Shown: positions 10,385 through 21,100, counted from the stretch's first letter. The stretch: DNA of 64,000 nucleotides from Paracyclopina nana (GCA_019096065.1 JAGUCH010000002.1:1128501-1192500); one strand, 5' to 3'. Program-made: numbers and translations. Notes: generated by a model not told the origin, from the letters alone.

Positions 10385-11300
10385 TCTTTTTTATCTATTC
10401 TTTTTTAACTATTCTTTCATGGAAGGAAACTTGGCCAATTTCAGCCTGTTTTGCAACTACTTTCGCATTATATCTAGTACAATTATGCTGCTTCTGCAAT
10501 TGACATTTTTAATCAATTTTTTGCTGATATCTTCATCTAAATCGCTTACCTTTCAGGCCAGTATATATGGCAGTGGCCTTTTTTCATGAATATTATGTAG
10601 CATGGAATGTGTATGCATGTGTAGAACTCGATATACTACTTGAGATCTCGATGGTAATCCTATAGCTGCACCTGCTGACATACCAAAGTGTATACCCATA
10701 TATACATACCGATATACCGCATTTGATGCATTAAAAAATACCTCAATAACCAAGAGATTCCATTAACTAATTAATTAACCTCATTTCCAGCATTCAAAAT
10801 TATGCAAACTTGTGTAATATAAAAATGAAGAGTTTCTATTATAATTGGCCTCTATGATTAACATCTACTAAAATAATTCATTATTTTTTATGATAATTTT
10901 TTATTAAATATTTTAAGATTTCGATGATAAGTAGCATTCAAGTTCATCTTGTCATCATTTTGCATTTGCCTAACTACCGAAACGGTAATCGCGCGCGCAT
11001 TTTCTAGGACACTTTGATTATGATCGACAATTCATTGAAATTAGGCAATCACTAATAAAAATATCCTCCTGACAAAAAAATCCCATTTTTAATTTATTTG
11101 CACTTCCTCAAATTTTTTCGCATAATTTTAAGGTTGGCTTTTTTGCAATCCACTTAAAATTCAGGGATTTAGCTTTTTAAAATTGTTATAGAGTTCAGGT
11201 AGCTGAAATTAGTCGATCTTAGTTTCGCCTCCCATTTTCGCTGTGGTAAACAGGACAAATTGTGCCATACTGGTAGTGTTCCCTCTACCAGGTCTGGAAC

Positions 11301-12764
11301 ATGATGAAGAATCATAATAAGCATTTGGTAGCAGCAGTGCATTTTGTGCTGTATTTTCTCCCTGTATTAGCCCAAAGGAGTCCACCGTTGCAGGTAATTA
11401 ACATCTACGCGCCAAAGTCAATTAGCATCAATTACCCATATAAAATTTTGAAAGGTCGATGTCACCAAAGCTGTTGAGTGTGCTGAAGCTGCCAAAGCTG
11501 GAGAAGGTGACAGAGTGACAGTTCATTATGGCGGTTTTCTCATGAATGGCACCAAGTTCGATTCGAGCTTTGACAGAGCGAAGCCTTTCACCTTTGAGCT
11601 GGGCGTGGGTCAAGTAATCCCGGGCTGGGATCAAGTAAGTCAGCCTTGAATTTATTTCGACATGGCAAAACTTTCACTTATGTGACAAAAAGGGCCTTCT
11701 TGGCGTTTGTCCTGGTGAAGAGCGGCACCTGGTGGTTCCACCTGAATTAGCTTATGGAGATCGCGGAGCTGGAGAAGTCATTCCCCCGCATGCCACACTT
11801 TTGTTCGACATAGTTGTCGTGGATGTCGAGCAAGTGCCCGACCAAGAGGCCTTGGAAAAAGAGGCCGAACTGAAGAGGCTGCAGCAAGAAAAAGAGGATG
11901 AAGAGCAGAAAAGGCGTGAGCAAGAGCAGGAATTCAGGAGGCAACAAGTGAGAGCCATTTTTTCGATCTTAAAAATAGTAGAACTAATTCGAGCGAAGCG
12001 CTTTTTCGAATTTCAAATTTCGTATTTTTCAGCTAGTTTTTACTACTTTAAAACCTTTTTGTGGCTTAATTCTACATTTGTACTTACTTTAAAACCTAAA
12101 AACACTGATTTTCTCCAACTTTGTGGAAAATCTGCTCCGCTCAAATGATCCGAGGCGGCAAAGCGCCGCTTCCCACCTCGGACATCTAACTGGCTATTAT
12201 ATATATTACTAATTTGCATTCCAGGAAGAGGAGAAGTTGAGGCAACAGGAAGCTCTGAGAAGGAAGCAAGAAGAGCAAGAAAAGCTCAGAGCTGAGCAAG
12301 AAAAGCTCAGAGCTGAGCAAGAAAAGCTCAGAGCTGAGCAGGAAAGGCTCAGAGCTGAGCAGGAAGCAGAGGCAGCTCAGCAGCAACCAATTGAATATGA
12401 GGACTACTATGAGCCGGGCGGGGGCTGTGAGCCGGGTGAGCTCAGGGCTCAGCAGGTGTCAAAGCCCTCAAGATGCCCTCGGTTGGCTCAAGTTGGAGAC
12501 AAGTTGAGCATGCACTACACTGGAAAGCTGACAACTGGGCAGAAATTCGACTCGTCCAGAGACAGGAATAAGCCCTTTGATTTCACCCTTGGCGTGGGTC
12601 AGGTCATCCAGGGTTGGGATCAGGGTGTTGTGGGCATGTGTGTGGGCGAAAAACGAACCTTGATCATCCCTCCAACTTTGGCTTATGGAGAGGAAGGCGT
12701 GGGATCCGTGATTCCCTCGTGTGCTACTCTAGTCTTTGAAATTGAACTCCTTGACATTGCCTAA
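11301..12764 (+). CDS. Secreted protein with two FKBP-type prolyl isomerase domains
   Basis: The exons are 11301-11393, 11455-11634, 11693-11947 and 12225-12764 (355 residues). ATG codons at 11301 and 11304 open a signal-peptide-like sequence. FKBP domain 1 is encoded by exons 2-3 ([28 protein letters not shown]). A highly charged Glu/Gln/Arg linker follows, with four near-perfect copies of KLRAEQEQE-type decapeptides (12280-12360). FKBP domain 2 lies at the C-terminus ([29 protein letters not shown]). FKBPs catalyse cis-trans isomerisation of Xaa-Pro bonds. The arrangement recalls endoplasmic-reticulum FKBPs, but it has only two domains, no EF-hands, and ends in LLDIA rather than a KDEL-type signal, so it may be exported. 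Intron 3 contains a family B repeat. Confidence 0.85.
11960..12195 (+). repeat. Inverted-repeat element family B, copy in FKBP intron 3
   Basis: The left end has ATTCGAGCGAAGCGCTTTTT. The right end, read in reverse, is GTTAGATGTCCGAGG, then GGATCATTTGAGCGGAGC. The same terminal words recur near 26580, 28590, 54610 and 63190-63412. It is short, non-coding and intronic. Confidence 0.55.
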
Positions 12765-12956
12765 TTAAGACTTGTCAACAAACCGAACCAGTTCGCGGAA
12801 TAGAACCGACTTTTTTCAAGCATGATCTAAGCGCTAGAGGTTCTTATTACTTGTAACCTAATCTCCAGATTTAGCTAAATTGTAGACGTTTTTTGAGAAT
12901 TTATTTCAGCATGCTTTTATGAGTTTTCTATCTTGTTATCCTTGAAGTTATTTTAA

Positions 12957-13260
12957 AGTGTTTTCAATTCAAAATATGGGCTCGAGGTTGCATTCGGACC
13001 GATGTCATCAAAACAACAACAAACTTTACCAGACCGTAGAACGAAAACCTTTTTGGTAATTTTCACCTTTAAGGATGAGTTTCTTGTCAACAAAAGATGA
13101 GCTCGAGGCATAATTCGATCCGATGTCATCAAGTGAGAATGTGACTTAACCAGCATATGAAACCGTGCATTCTTTTTCAAGCCATTTACCTAGGTTAATT
13201 TCAATGAATTCTGGAGTTTTTCTCGTTAAAACAGTCGAGCTCGAGGTTGCGTTTGATCCA
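12957..13260 (+). repeat. Three diverged tandem units upstream of MOB4
   Basis: The segment GAGCTCGAGGTTGCGTTTGATCC and its variants occur near 12978, 13100 and 13237, the first two followed by CGATGTCATCAA. Spacing is about 120-140 bp. The rest of the 12765-13355 intergenic stretch (FKBP 3' UTR and MOB4 5' region) shows nothing else. Confidence 0.5.
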
Positions 13261-13355
13261 TTGCGCAATGAAATTTGCGCAAATGAAAACAATGGCCGGG
13301 TGCGGCTGCTGCTAAGGCAAAACAACTTGCAAACAAGCTAGCAAAAGCAGTGAAG

Positions 13356-14308
13356 ATGACGGCTTCAACTGAGGTTGAACAAGAAGAGACTCCGGCTCCA
13401 ACTCGGCGCAATCTTCCGGGGACGAAAAGCGCGGATTTCTGCCGATGGACTGAGGAGAATTTCGAGGAAATGGACTCGACTTTGGCAGTGCAGCAGTTCA
13501 TCCAGCAGACAATCCGGAGAAATGTGGCCGATGTGGACGCCATCTTGACAGCTCCGGAGACGCAAGATGAGGGCGTCTGGAAGTACGAGCATTTGCGCCA
13601 ATTCTGCTTGGAGCTCAACGGCCTGGCTGTGGCCTTGCAAGCTGAATGTCAGCCGGAAAACTGCTCACAAATGACAGCCACTGAGCAGTGGATTTTCCTT
13701 TGTGCAGCCCACAAAGCTCCCAAAGAATGCCCGGCGATCGACTACACAAGACACACTTTGGACGGGGCTGCTTGCTTGCTCAACAGCAACAAGTACTTCC
13801 CGAGTCGAGTTTCCATCAAGGTGAGGCGAAATTTCAAAAACTGCTTCGAGGAAAATCCCTCTACTTTTGTAATTAATATTGCTCAAATGAGATTTGTTGT
13901 GCACTTGTGGAAACCTTCGAGGCTTGAATTCGCTTCAGAGTCTCGCAGGTTTCCATCCCTGCACAAGAAATGTCATTTGTGTTTGGTTTATCTCAAACTT
14001 ATGCAGATTGTTTCACGTGCAGTTTTTGTTAAAATTTAATTATAGCGTTAAAATGCTCTTTCTTTGCATAGGAATCATCTGTGGCCAAATTGGCGAGTAT
14101 TTGCAGGCGAGTCTACCGCATCTTTTCGCATGCCTACTTTCACCACCGTCAAATCTTTGAGGCATTCGAGGCTGACACCCATTTGTGCCGTCGCATCACT
14201 GTTTTCGTTACCAAGTACAAGCTCATGACCAGGGACAACTTGATCGTTCCCATCCTGGAGTCGGAGGACATTGACATTGATCCGGCCACAACAGAATCAG
14301 AAGCTTGA
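13356..14308 (+). CDS. Mob4: MOB4 / phocein, MOB kinase-activator family
   Basis: There are two exons, 13356-13820 and 14072-14308 (233 residues; vertebrate MOB4 is about 225). The protein carries long stretches identical or nearly so to remembered animal MOB4: [74 protein letters not shown], and [18 protein letters not shown] in exon 2. MOB4 is a core subunit of STRIPAK (striatin-PP2A-kinase) complexes and is linked to membrane traffic. The Cys/His zinc-site residues of the Mob fold are present. Start at 13356: the GTG two codons upstream is unlikely. The N-terminus differs from vertebrates, as is usual in this family. The exon 1/2 boundary is phase 0 (AAG|gtgagg ... catag|GAA). Confidence 0.96.
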
Positions 14309-14639
14309 TTGTCCCTAATGTCTCTCTATAACATCATTATTACATGTTACACCTTTTTTCAATGCACTTGAAAAATCTTTTTTGAATTTCCCGCTCTTGG
14401 TGATCACGCCCATGCCGTACTTTTTCTGCAGCAAGTTTCCCTTTTATTCATAGCTTAGCAGCCAGCTAGGGCAGTAAATACAGGGGAGTACAGCTGTAGC
14501 TGAGTTTTCACGTCATCACTGCGCATGCACAGAAGTGAAACGTCAACAACTGAGCTACAAAAACGGAAAAAATTAAATCTGTTTGCTGCTGCAGCTCTGA
14601 GCAAAACATATGGTTTTCCAGTGACAAAGGCAGCTTATA
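14309..14639. other. MOB4-PRA1 intergenic region, probable PRA1 promoter
   Basis: About 330 bp. It includes TGCGCATGCACAG near 14520, a word close to the NRF-1 site found in many housekeeping promoters. An in-frame TGA 18 bases before 14640 shows that no upstream ATG extends PRA1. Nothing else was recognised. Confidence 0.35.
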
Positions 14640-15485
14640 ATGAAAAATGATAGTGTGAAAATTGAGCCAGTTGCTGAAATTGAGGAAGATTTGCCAAGGG
14701 AGAAAATGAGCCTTAATGTCAACCTTGCATCACCCTTCATCAGGTATGGTTTTTCTGAAAATGTCCACGTTGGCAAAAAATGGCTGAAAATTCGATTTTA
14801 TTTCCCCCTAGGGAATGGGTGAATAAGAGACGCGAAGAAATTCGACCTTGGACGAGTTTTGTGAAAACTACCAATTTCGATGCTCCACAAAGTGTTCCAC
14901 GATGGACCAAAAGATTCTACAAGAACATTGAGCATTTCCAATCAAACTACGTATTTTCTTCAGCCTTTATTTTAATGAGTTACTCAATATTTTCCCCTTT
15001 TTTCCATCAGGTGTTTGTGTTCCTCATTCTGTTCATTTATTGCCTTGTGACTTCTCCTCTGCTTTTGATTGTCATAGCAATTTCTGGGGGAGCCTGCTAT
15101 TTCCTATCTACCAAACATGTGAGTGTCTATGAATGTTGAATTTTGAGGACAAAATCCATAAATCCATGCTTTTCAATTAGGCCAGCAGGAAATTATTCCT
15201 GGGTGGACGTGAAGTGACTTTAGCCCAACAATATGGAATTGTGGCCATTTGCTCTATCCCACTTTTGCTCTTGGCTGGTGCAGGTATAAAAAATCCAGAT
15301 TTACAAAAAAAAAAATCAAAATTCAAAATTGTGATGGATTTTGCTTTCCAGGCTCTGCAGTATTTTGGGTGATTGGAGCCTCGTTTTTTGTGATTGGGCT
15401 GCACGCGACTTTCTACAATTTCGAGGCTTTGGACCTCATGGAAGACCAAATCGAGTTGACTGGGACAATCGTTGAGGAAGTCTAA
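14640..15485 (+). CDS. RABAC1: Prenylated Rab acceptor 1 (PRA1/RABAC1)
   Basis: The five exons are 14640-14743, 14812-14950, 15011-15118, 15181-15283 and 15352-15485 (195 residues, close to the family's ~185). The match to remembered vertebrate PRA1 is clear: EW.xxRR..IRPW.xFV, then FQSNYVFVFLILFIYCLVTSP, FLGGREVTLAQQY and LLAGAGSAVFWVIGA. PRA1 is a four-helix Golgi/ER membrane protein that binds prenylated Rab GTPases and acts in vesicle traffic. Two hydrophobic doublets, one in exon 3 and one spanning exons 4-5, give the four membrane segments. All junctions are GT-AG with matching phases. The first 30 residues are lineage-specific and acidic. Confidence 0.95.
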
Positions 15486-15547
15486 AATTGCCCTGATGCA
15501 CACACATTTGTGATACTTGCTAGCAAAAAGTTGTGACACAAATATTA

Positions 15548-16597
15548 TTAGGTTTTTGATCTGAATTTATTCAGCATTTCTGCGTGCACACTTTCCACCC
15601 AGGTTTGCTCCAGAGGCTGCAGCAATTTGAAGTAGCGTTGGAATACTGATGACAAGTTCAAGTCTTCTTTTTTGCTTTGAGAAAATTCAAAGATGCATTT
15701 GGAGAGATTTGCATCGATGAAAATGCCGAAATGATTGGCCAAGCAGTCTTTTAAGGTCTCTAATGCGTTCTCATACTCGATCAAGCAGCCAGAGTTCATT
15801 TTGGCAAAAGTGCACTCGTACAAGTGTTGCCAATTGTCCACATATTTCTTCAGATGATTCGTCCACTTTTTGCCCTTATTCCCATCATATTTGGCCATGT
15901 CCTTTTGCTTTTGCACCATATTCTCGAAGGCAGCCACAGCAGGATTCCGCAAAATGACCAACACCTTCTCATAAGGCCTGCAAAAGTTAAATTGGCCGCC
16001 AGGTGGCGTTTTGTCAACTAGCGCCACCTATGATATAATTACGTGGAATCAGAGCAGAAAGTCCTTGTACTGATAGTGAACACTGAGGCATTTTTGATGC
16101 CTTCTCCGTAGAAAATGCTCACTGGATTCTTCACTTCCACGGATCCAGTGTAGAATCCAGTCAATTCCTCAATCAACTTTCGAATCCAAACCTCGTCTGA
16201 GCCAGACGTGCTCACAAGGGCTGTGAGGCTCTGCCGATTTTCCTCATAAATCAGCCGTTTAGGGCTGCAAAACTTGGGCAAATTGTAGCTTGGCCTCTTC
16301 TCCACTTTGACCTCTTTTCCACTGCTAAAAAAAAATGTAACATTTAAAGTCAAACCAAAAAGCTTGGCTTACCCACTTTTGTAGGTCTTGCATGAAGTGG
16401 TTGAAGTCTGCATCAGTCATGATCACATCCGATTCACTGGGCTGGAAAATCTGGTCACTGATCAGGATCTTGGCAATGCTTGGCAGATTGCAAGACTGTA
16501 TCAAAATGTAGGAAACGGCAAAGACTGTTACATATGCAAAGGCATGCTGCATGACTAGATCAAAAAGCAGTGCACATATGTCATCAATATATTGCAT
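15548..16597 (-). CDS. WSCD-like type II membrane sulfotransferase
   Basis: The exons, in transcription order, are 16377-16597, 16043-16324 and 15548-15977 (about 310 residues). An N-terminal signal anchor (VTVFAVSYILI) would place it in the Golgi. Exon 2 carries a 5'-PAPS-binding-like segment (ALVSTSGSDEVWIRKLIEEL) and then GFYTGS. Exon 3 carries the 3'-phosphate-binding motif YEKVLVILRNPAVAAFEN. This combination resembles WSCD1/2 and insect CG9164-type sulfotransferases, here without a WSC domain. The first junction needs a weak donor (GTGGGT). The P-loop-like segment has SGSDEVW where WSCD proteins usually have a PGSGNTW-like sequence, so substrate and activity are uncertain. Met codons at 16597 and 16552 are both possible starts. 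Confidence 0.75.
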
Positions 16598-17207
16598 TAC
16601 TTAAAATCAGACCTGGAGTTCTCCCTAGATGAGCCATTTATTCAATTATAAAAAATGTCAATTTTAACTGTATATTCTGCTGTTTCACATGTTTAACAGC
16701 TTTCAAAGTAGTTTTTGTGGCTTAGTTAGAGGATATTAGATGTTGGATAAGGTTCCTGAGAGAGCTAGCTAGTGTACTTACGATACAGTCAAAAAGTGCA
16801 AAAAAAAAGCCAAAATTCGTTTTAACAGTAATAATCAAGTGAGTGCAACGCTGACAAGGTCAGTCAGTTTTTTCTGCGAAATCAAACGATAACAAAGCCG
16901 AGCAATGAAAGAAAGATTAAATAATCCGTCAAATCGCCACGCGTTAATGACTTGAATAAAAAATTAAAAAGTGCGCTAAAGAAATGAGAAAAAGGGCTGT
17001 GAATTTAAGAGTCTGCGAAGCAAGGATCGATTCGAAACAGCTCAAAATTTTTCAAAGTGTCACGATCGAAAACGACCCGATTTCATTGCAGCCGCAAGAA
17101 TGCCAAGGAAAGCATCACGTAAGTTTTTATCAATTTCCATTTCCTGAATTAAAGCTACTTTTTAAAAATTCTCAGGAGTGTCAACGCCCCAAGCACCGAT
17201 CTCAGGT
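16598..17207 (+). promoter_or_regulatory. Divergent promoter region with a spliced upstream ORF
   Basis: This 0.6 kb separates the divergent sulfotransferase and coiled-coil genes and probably holds both promoters. A plus-strand upstream ORF starts at ATG 16984 and runs to a good donor (CAC|gtaagt, 17119). If spliced to the acceptor before 17176 it continues for 11 codons to TGA 17209-17211, which overlaps the main ATG at 17208. The uORF would encode 56 residues. 16598-16980 shows nothing else. Confidence 0.4.
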
Positions 17208-20200
17208 ATGAAGCAAGGAGCTGTGAAAGCTCAAGACTCTTTTGTGAATAGCTCAAGTGAATCTTTGAGAAGGAAAAGAGGAAGGCCGAGAAAGGGGGAC
17301 AAAATGGTCGAAGTCTCCATGACTTGCAACGCGTCTTCGTCCTCGGATGACGATTCTTCCTGCGTTGACACCGACGCCGAAACTGAGGGCGAAGAAAACG
17401 CGAGTCCAGCAGCTCCAAAGGTGGCCAAAATAATGGGCGAAAACCGCGTTACCTCAAAAGACGAAACCGAGGAAGCCATGACTCTGAACGAAGCTCTCGG
17501 CGTCGAGTCCGCAGCAACTGAAAATAGTCCTGTCAAGCCGAACATTCTTGTGAATGACAGCCAAAGTTTGCAAGATGAAATTGCCGAGCAGCGAAAACTC
17601 AACCGAAGCTTGGCCGAAAAGCTCAAGGAGTTCCAGCTGCAAAAGAGCCTCGAATCGCAGGAGCGAGATGCGAATTTTTTGCGAACAACTAAGGCACTTT
17701 TTTGCGGAGAATTGAGCGTCAAAATTGACCGGCTTGACACGAGTCTCTTGAATGAGAGCGACTTGAAGCTGTTTCAGAGCTGGACCAAGGACAAGAAAAC
17801 GAGGAGAATCGCCACCTCTCAAGAGCAAAGCTTGAACAGCCAAGTGAACCGAATCAAAAGTGAACTCAGGGAGAAAGATGAGGTTATCCGGCAGCAAAGT
17901 GCCAAAATCGAGGCTTTCTCCAGCCAATTGCAGAAATTGCAAGGAAAAGGGAAGAACGAAACAGACACCAATCACATAGCTGCCATTGAGGCTTTGGAAA
18001 AGCAGAAATCGGAGCTGAAAGAAATTCTTGAGCATCTTGATAGGGAATCGAAAGCGGAAATTGCAAGAAAAGACGGCGAGCTGTCGAGCCTCAGCGAAAA
18101 AACCGAAGGCCTCGAAAAGCAAGTCAGAGTTTTGAAGAGGCGCGAGGACACCATGAAAGCAGCCCTGGAAAAGATGAAAGGATTCAACGAGAAAAAGGAC
18201 GCTGAAGCTACCGAGTTGAAGCGAAAAGTTGAAGAGCTTGAGCAGAAATCCGCTCAAGAGGCGTCCAAGCAGCTTGACAGTCTTATCAGTGCTTCGTCAG
18301 ACAACCTTGTCAGCAACATCAGCATCGAATTGGACAAGGCCAAGGAGGTGATAGGAAAGCTGAAAACGGATCTGGGCAAGGCTCAGCGTGAAAAAGAGGA
18401 GCTGATCACCGACATGAAGTCCAAGCTGGCTTTGGGCATTGAGTTGGACAAAGCGAAAAGCGACAACGAGAGGATGAAGGAACTCCTCAAAAAGGCCAAG
18501 CTGGAAATACTGAAGCTGAACGAGGACATGACAACGAGTCACGCTCAGTTTCAGGAGCAGCAGAACAAGCTGGGCAGTGTGGTTGAGAGAGTGGAAGGTG
18601 AAAAGGAAAAGCTGTCTGAGGAAATTCGCAAGGTCAAAGAAGAAGCCGAAAAACTCCTAGAAACGGAGAAATCCATCAGTGAGTCTTTGAGGGAAGGATC
18701 TGCCAAGCTGTCAGAGTCTCTGAAAACGTGCGTTGCCGACCTTCGAAGGCAGCTTGAGCAGAATGACATTTCGGTTCCTCCGGATGCAACGAATCTCAGT
18801 GAGATCGAAACCATCTCGAGTTTTGTCAGCTATTTGGTGTCAAAAGTGGGCCAGCAAGAAATCTCTTTAAGCAAAATGGAAGCAATGGAAAAAGTGTTGG
18901 CAGTGAAAGAAGCCGCTCTGAAAAAGCTCGAATCGGAAAAATCCGACCTTGATGCAGCCCTTTCGAAAGCCGAAGAAGCAAGGCTTCAATTGGGAGCCAA
19001 ATTGAGCCAAGAGAAGCAGGATCACATCAAATTCTTGGAAACGTTGAAAGCAGCCTCCTCGCCCCCCGATGAACAGCTGACGGAAAAGGCCCATAAGTTG
19101 GAGGCGGAAAATGCGGCCTTGAAAGCCAAGGCTGAAGAATTGCAAAGCATGGAACTTCAATACAAAGAGGAGAAAGCAGCACGTGAAAGATTGGACATAA
19201 CTCTATTTACTCTCACGAATGGTTTAAGACGGCCGCCAACTTCTACCGCTGGAGTGCAAACTGAAGATCCTCAAATCGAGGAGGAAAAACCTGCAACTGC
19301 TGCTATAGCAACTCAAACTGATCCAGAGAAGCAGAAACGCATCCTGGTTCACTTAAATGAACCAGAGCCACCGCAACAAACAACAGACAACAAGAGGCCA
19401 ACTGCAAAGGTCTCGCGCTCGAAAGCCAACCAAGCAAAAAATGGTGATCAGCAGCCAATTCGTATTGCAAAATCTCTCATAGAGCAAAATCCCATGTTGT
19501 CCCCAGTTGCTCAAGGCAATTCCCCAACCAATGCTCCTTCCAGTTCTACGAGTCAGATCCAAGTTTCCTGTCCAAGGCGTCAATCCCCTTCAACTCATCA
19601 GAATAATCAAGCATTCAGTCAGCCACAAAGTAGAGTTCCTGTGTGTGTGTCAACTCCAAGTTCAACAGGGTCCAAACAGCCTATATTGATTTCGGTGCTG
19701 CAATCCACTCCTGGAGTGCCAAGTCACCAAGTGTTTTATGCTGACACAATTCCACAAGCTCAGCCTTCTGCCAACAATTTGGCTCGACCTCAGCAGCCTC
19801 AACAAGTTGTCAGCCAATCCATACAAGCTCAAAATCAAGCTCTTTTTCAGCCTCAACAACAAGTGCTTCAGCAGCAGCAGCAGCAGCAGCAGCCTCAGCA
19901 AATCCAGATGGCTCATTTTGTGACCCAGCCTCAGCAAGTGCAGCAACAACCTCTTGTATTTGGCCAAGTGCATAATCAGCCGCAGCCTTTAATAGTACAT
20001 AATGTGAATCAGCAGCCTGTAGTGCATGTGCAGCAGCAAGTACAGCAGCAACAATTTGTGCGTATTCAGCCACAACAGCAGCAATTTGTGCGTCCTCAGC
20101 AGCCTCAAGTGCCACAGCAGCAGCCTCAAGTTTCTCAGCCTCAAGTTTCTCGGCCTCGGCCTCAAGTTTCGCGGCCTCAGCCTCAAGTTTCTCGACCTCA

Positions 20201-20585
20201 GCCTCAAGTTTCGCAGCCTCGGCCTCAAGTTTCGCAGCCTCAGCTGCAGCCTCAAGTGTCACACCGATTTCATGCACAACTTGCTGAAAAGGCAGCTCGT
20301 GCTGAGCGTTACTTTATGTCGATTATGCCAACACATGATCCAGACCTCATGCAGAAATGCTTGGGCCATTTAGCAGATTTCCATGAGGGTCTTGAGGAGG
20401 AGTTGAGGACTGAAAATCGCATGCCCAACTTTGAGGAGATTCTGAACTACATGAAGGATGACACGAGCAATTCGTTGGGGGTTGACTTGCGTTATTTGCG
20501 AGCGGCCCTGAATTTGGCCTATGTTAAAGTGTCCGGTACTTCACCGGATTTTGAGCGATACGAGGCTCACTTGAATAACCGCTAA
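17208..20585 (+). CDS. AT-hook, long coiled-coil, Gln-rich nuclear protein of unknown family
   Basis: One exon of 1125 codons from ATG 17208. Residues ~20-30 contain an AT-hook (KRGRPRKGDK). A Ser/Asp/Glu-rich region follows, then a long alpha-helical coiled coil from about residue 120 to 670 (heptads rich in Lys, Glu and Leu). A low-complexity Pro/Gln-rich region (about 700-1020) comes next, with poly-Q at 19870-19890 and about eight copies of a QPQVSRP-type repeat (20120-20265). The last ~90 residues form a compact domain (MPTHDPDLMQKCLGHLADFH ... NYMKDD ... GTSPDFERYEAH) that I do not recognise. The composition suggests a DNA-associated scaffold. The GTG at 17178 also lies in frame, but ATG 17208 is the first Met. 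A duplicated copy of the C-terminal domain follows at 20740. Confidence 0.7.
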   Translation: MKQGAVKAQDSFVNSSSESLRRKRGRPRKGDKMVEVSMTCNASSSSDDDSSCVDTDAETEGEENASPAAPKVAKIMGENRVTSKDETEEAMTLNEALGVESAATENSPVKPNILVNDSQSLQDEIAEQRKLNRSLAEKLKEFQLQKSLESQERDANFLRTTKALFCGELSVKIDRLDTSLLNESDLKLFQSWTKDKKTRRIATSQEQSLNSQVNRIKSELREKDEVIRQQSAKIEAFSSQLQKLQGKGKNETDTNHIAAIEALEKQKSELKEILEHLDRESKAEIARKDGELSSLSEKTEGLEKQVRVLKRREDTMKAALEKMKGFNEKKDAEATELKRKVEELEQKSAQEASKQLDSLISASSDNLVSNISIELDKAKEVIGKLKTDLGKAQREKEELITDMKSKLALGIELDKAKSDNERMKELLKKAKLEILKLNEDMTTSHAQFQEQQNKLGSVVERVEGEKEKLSEEIRKVKEEAEKLLETEKSISESLREGSAKLSESLKTCVADLRRQLEQNDISVPPDATNLSEIETISSFVSYLVSKVGQQEISLSKMEAMEKVLAVKEAALKKLESEKSDLDAALSKAEEARLQLGAKLSQEKQDHIKFLETLKAASSPPDEQLTEKAHKLEAENAALKAKAEELQSMELQYKEEKAARERLDITLFTLTNGLRRPPTSTAGVQTEDPQIEEEKPATAAIATQTDPEKQKRILVHLNEPEPPQQTTDNKRPTAKVSRSKANQAKNGDQQPIRIAKSLIEQNPMLSPVAQGNSPTNAPSSSTSQIQVSCPRRQSPSTHQNNQAFSQPQSRVPVCVSTPSSTGSKQPILISVLQSTPGVPSHQVFYADTIPQAQPSANNLARPQQPQQVVSQSIQAQNQALFQPQQQVLQQQQQQQQPQQIQMAHFVTQPQQVQQQPLVFGQVHNQPQPLIVHNVNQQPVVHVQQQVQQQQFVRIQPQQQQFVRPQQPQVPQQQPQVSQPQVSRPRPQVSRPQPQVSRPQPQVSQPRPQVSQPQLQPQVSHRFHAQLAEKAARAERYFMSIMPTHDPDLMQKCLGHLADFHEGLEEELRTENRMPNFEEILNYMKDDTSNSLGVDLRYLRAALNLAYVKVSGTSPDFERYEAHLNNR

Positions 20586-20739
20586 ACGGCAAGAAAGAAT
20601 CTCTTCCATGTCATCATTGTGTGTATTAAAATATATTTTTTCTATTTATACTGAACTGAATGACATGATTTAAGCTTACTTTTACATTCGCTTGTATACC
20701 TCAAGAGCAACTTTTTAAAGTGCTACCAAAATTCCAGGC

Positions 20740-21100
20740 GCAACGCAATTAGTGTTGAATGGTGCTTTATGTCAATGGTGCCAACACATGTTCGACACTT
20801 CATGCTGAAATGCTTGGTCCATTTAGCAGATTTCTTTTTCGGCCAAGAAGAAGAGTTAAGAACTGAAAACCCAATGCCTGACTTTGTGGATATTCTGAAC
20901 TACATGAAGGATGACACTAGCAATGGATTGGAGATTGACTTGCGTAATTTGCAAGTGGCACTGAATTGGGCCTATGCTAAAGTATCTGGTACTTCACCGG
21001 ATTTTGAGCGATATGAGGCTAGTTAGAGTAACCGGTGGAAGGCAAGAAAATCTTCCATTTCATTGTGCATAAAAATATATATTTCTACATATATTATGAT
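20740..21100 (+). pseudogene. Tandem duplicate of the last exon segment and 3' UTR of the preceding gene
   Basis: The ORF at 20769-21026 repeats the C-terminal domain of the upstream protein with many substitutions (LVHLADFFFGQEEELRTENP, ILNYMKDDTSN, KVSGTSPDFERYEA). The homology continues past the stop into the 3' UTR (GGCAAGAAAATCTTCCAT, then ATAAAAATATATATTTCTA). A local duplication of about 0.4 kb therefore copied coding sequence and 3' UTR together. The copy keeps an open frame but lacks the N-terminal 1000 residues. It may be an alternative last exon or a decaying fragment. Confidence 0.65.

Larger units (their letters stand above)
7090..11300. other. AT-rich intergenic region with degraded repeats
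   Basis: About 4.2 kb with no convincing protein gene. It contains two copies of an inverted-repeat-type element (about 8220-8400 and 9940-10192), an imperfect hairpin at 7679-7747, and one short ATG-initiated minus-strand ORF at 10184-10384. The remainder (7090-7670, 7760-8200, 8400-9930, 10400-11200) is AT-rich with runs of simple sequence and no recognised feature. Confidence 0.7.

Noticed and set aside
12186-12386. Leu/Ser-rich minus-strand ORF opposite the FKBP linker
   Set aside because: It is the antisense shadow of the KLRAEQE repeat in a confirmed coding exon.
19810-20277. Ala/Glu-rich minus-strand ORF of 155 codons
   Set aside because: Antisense of the Gln-rich QPQVS repeat region of the coiled-coil gene; its composition comes entirely from the repeat.
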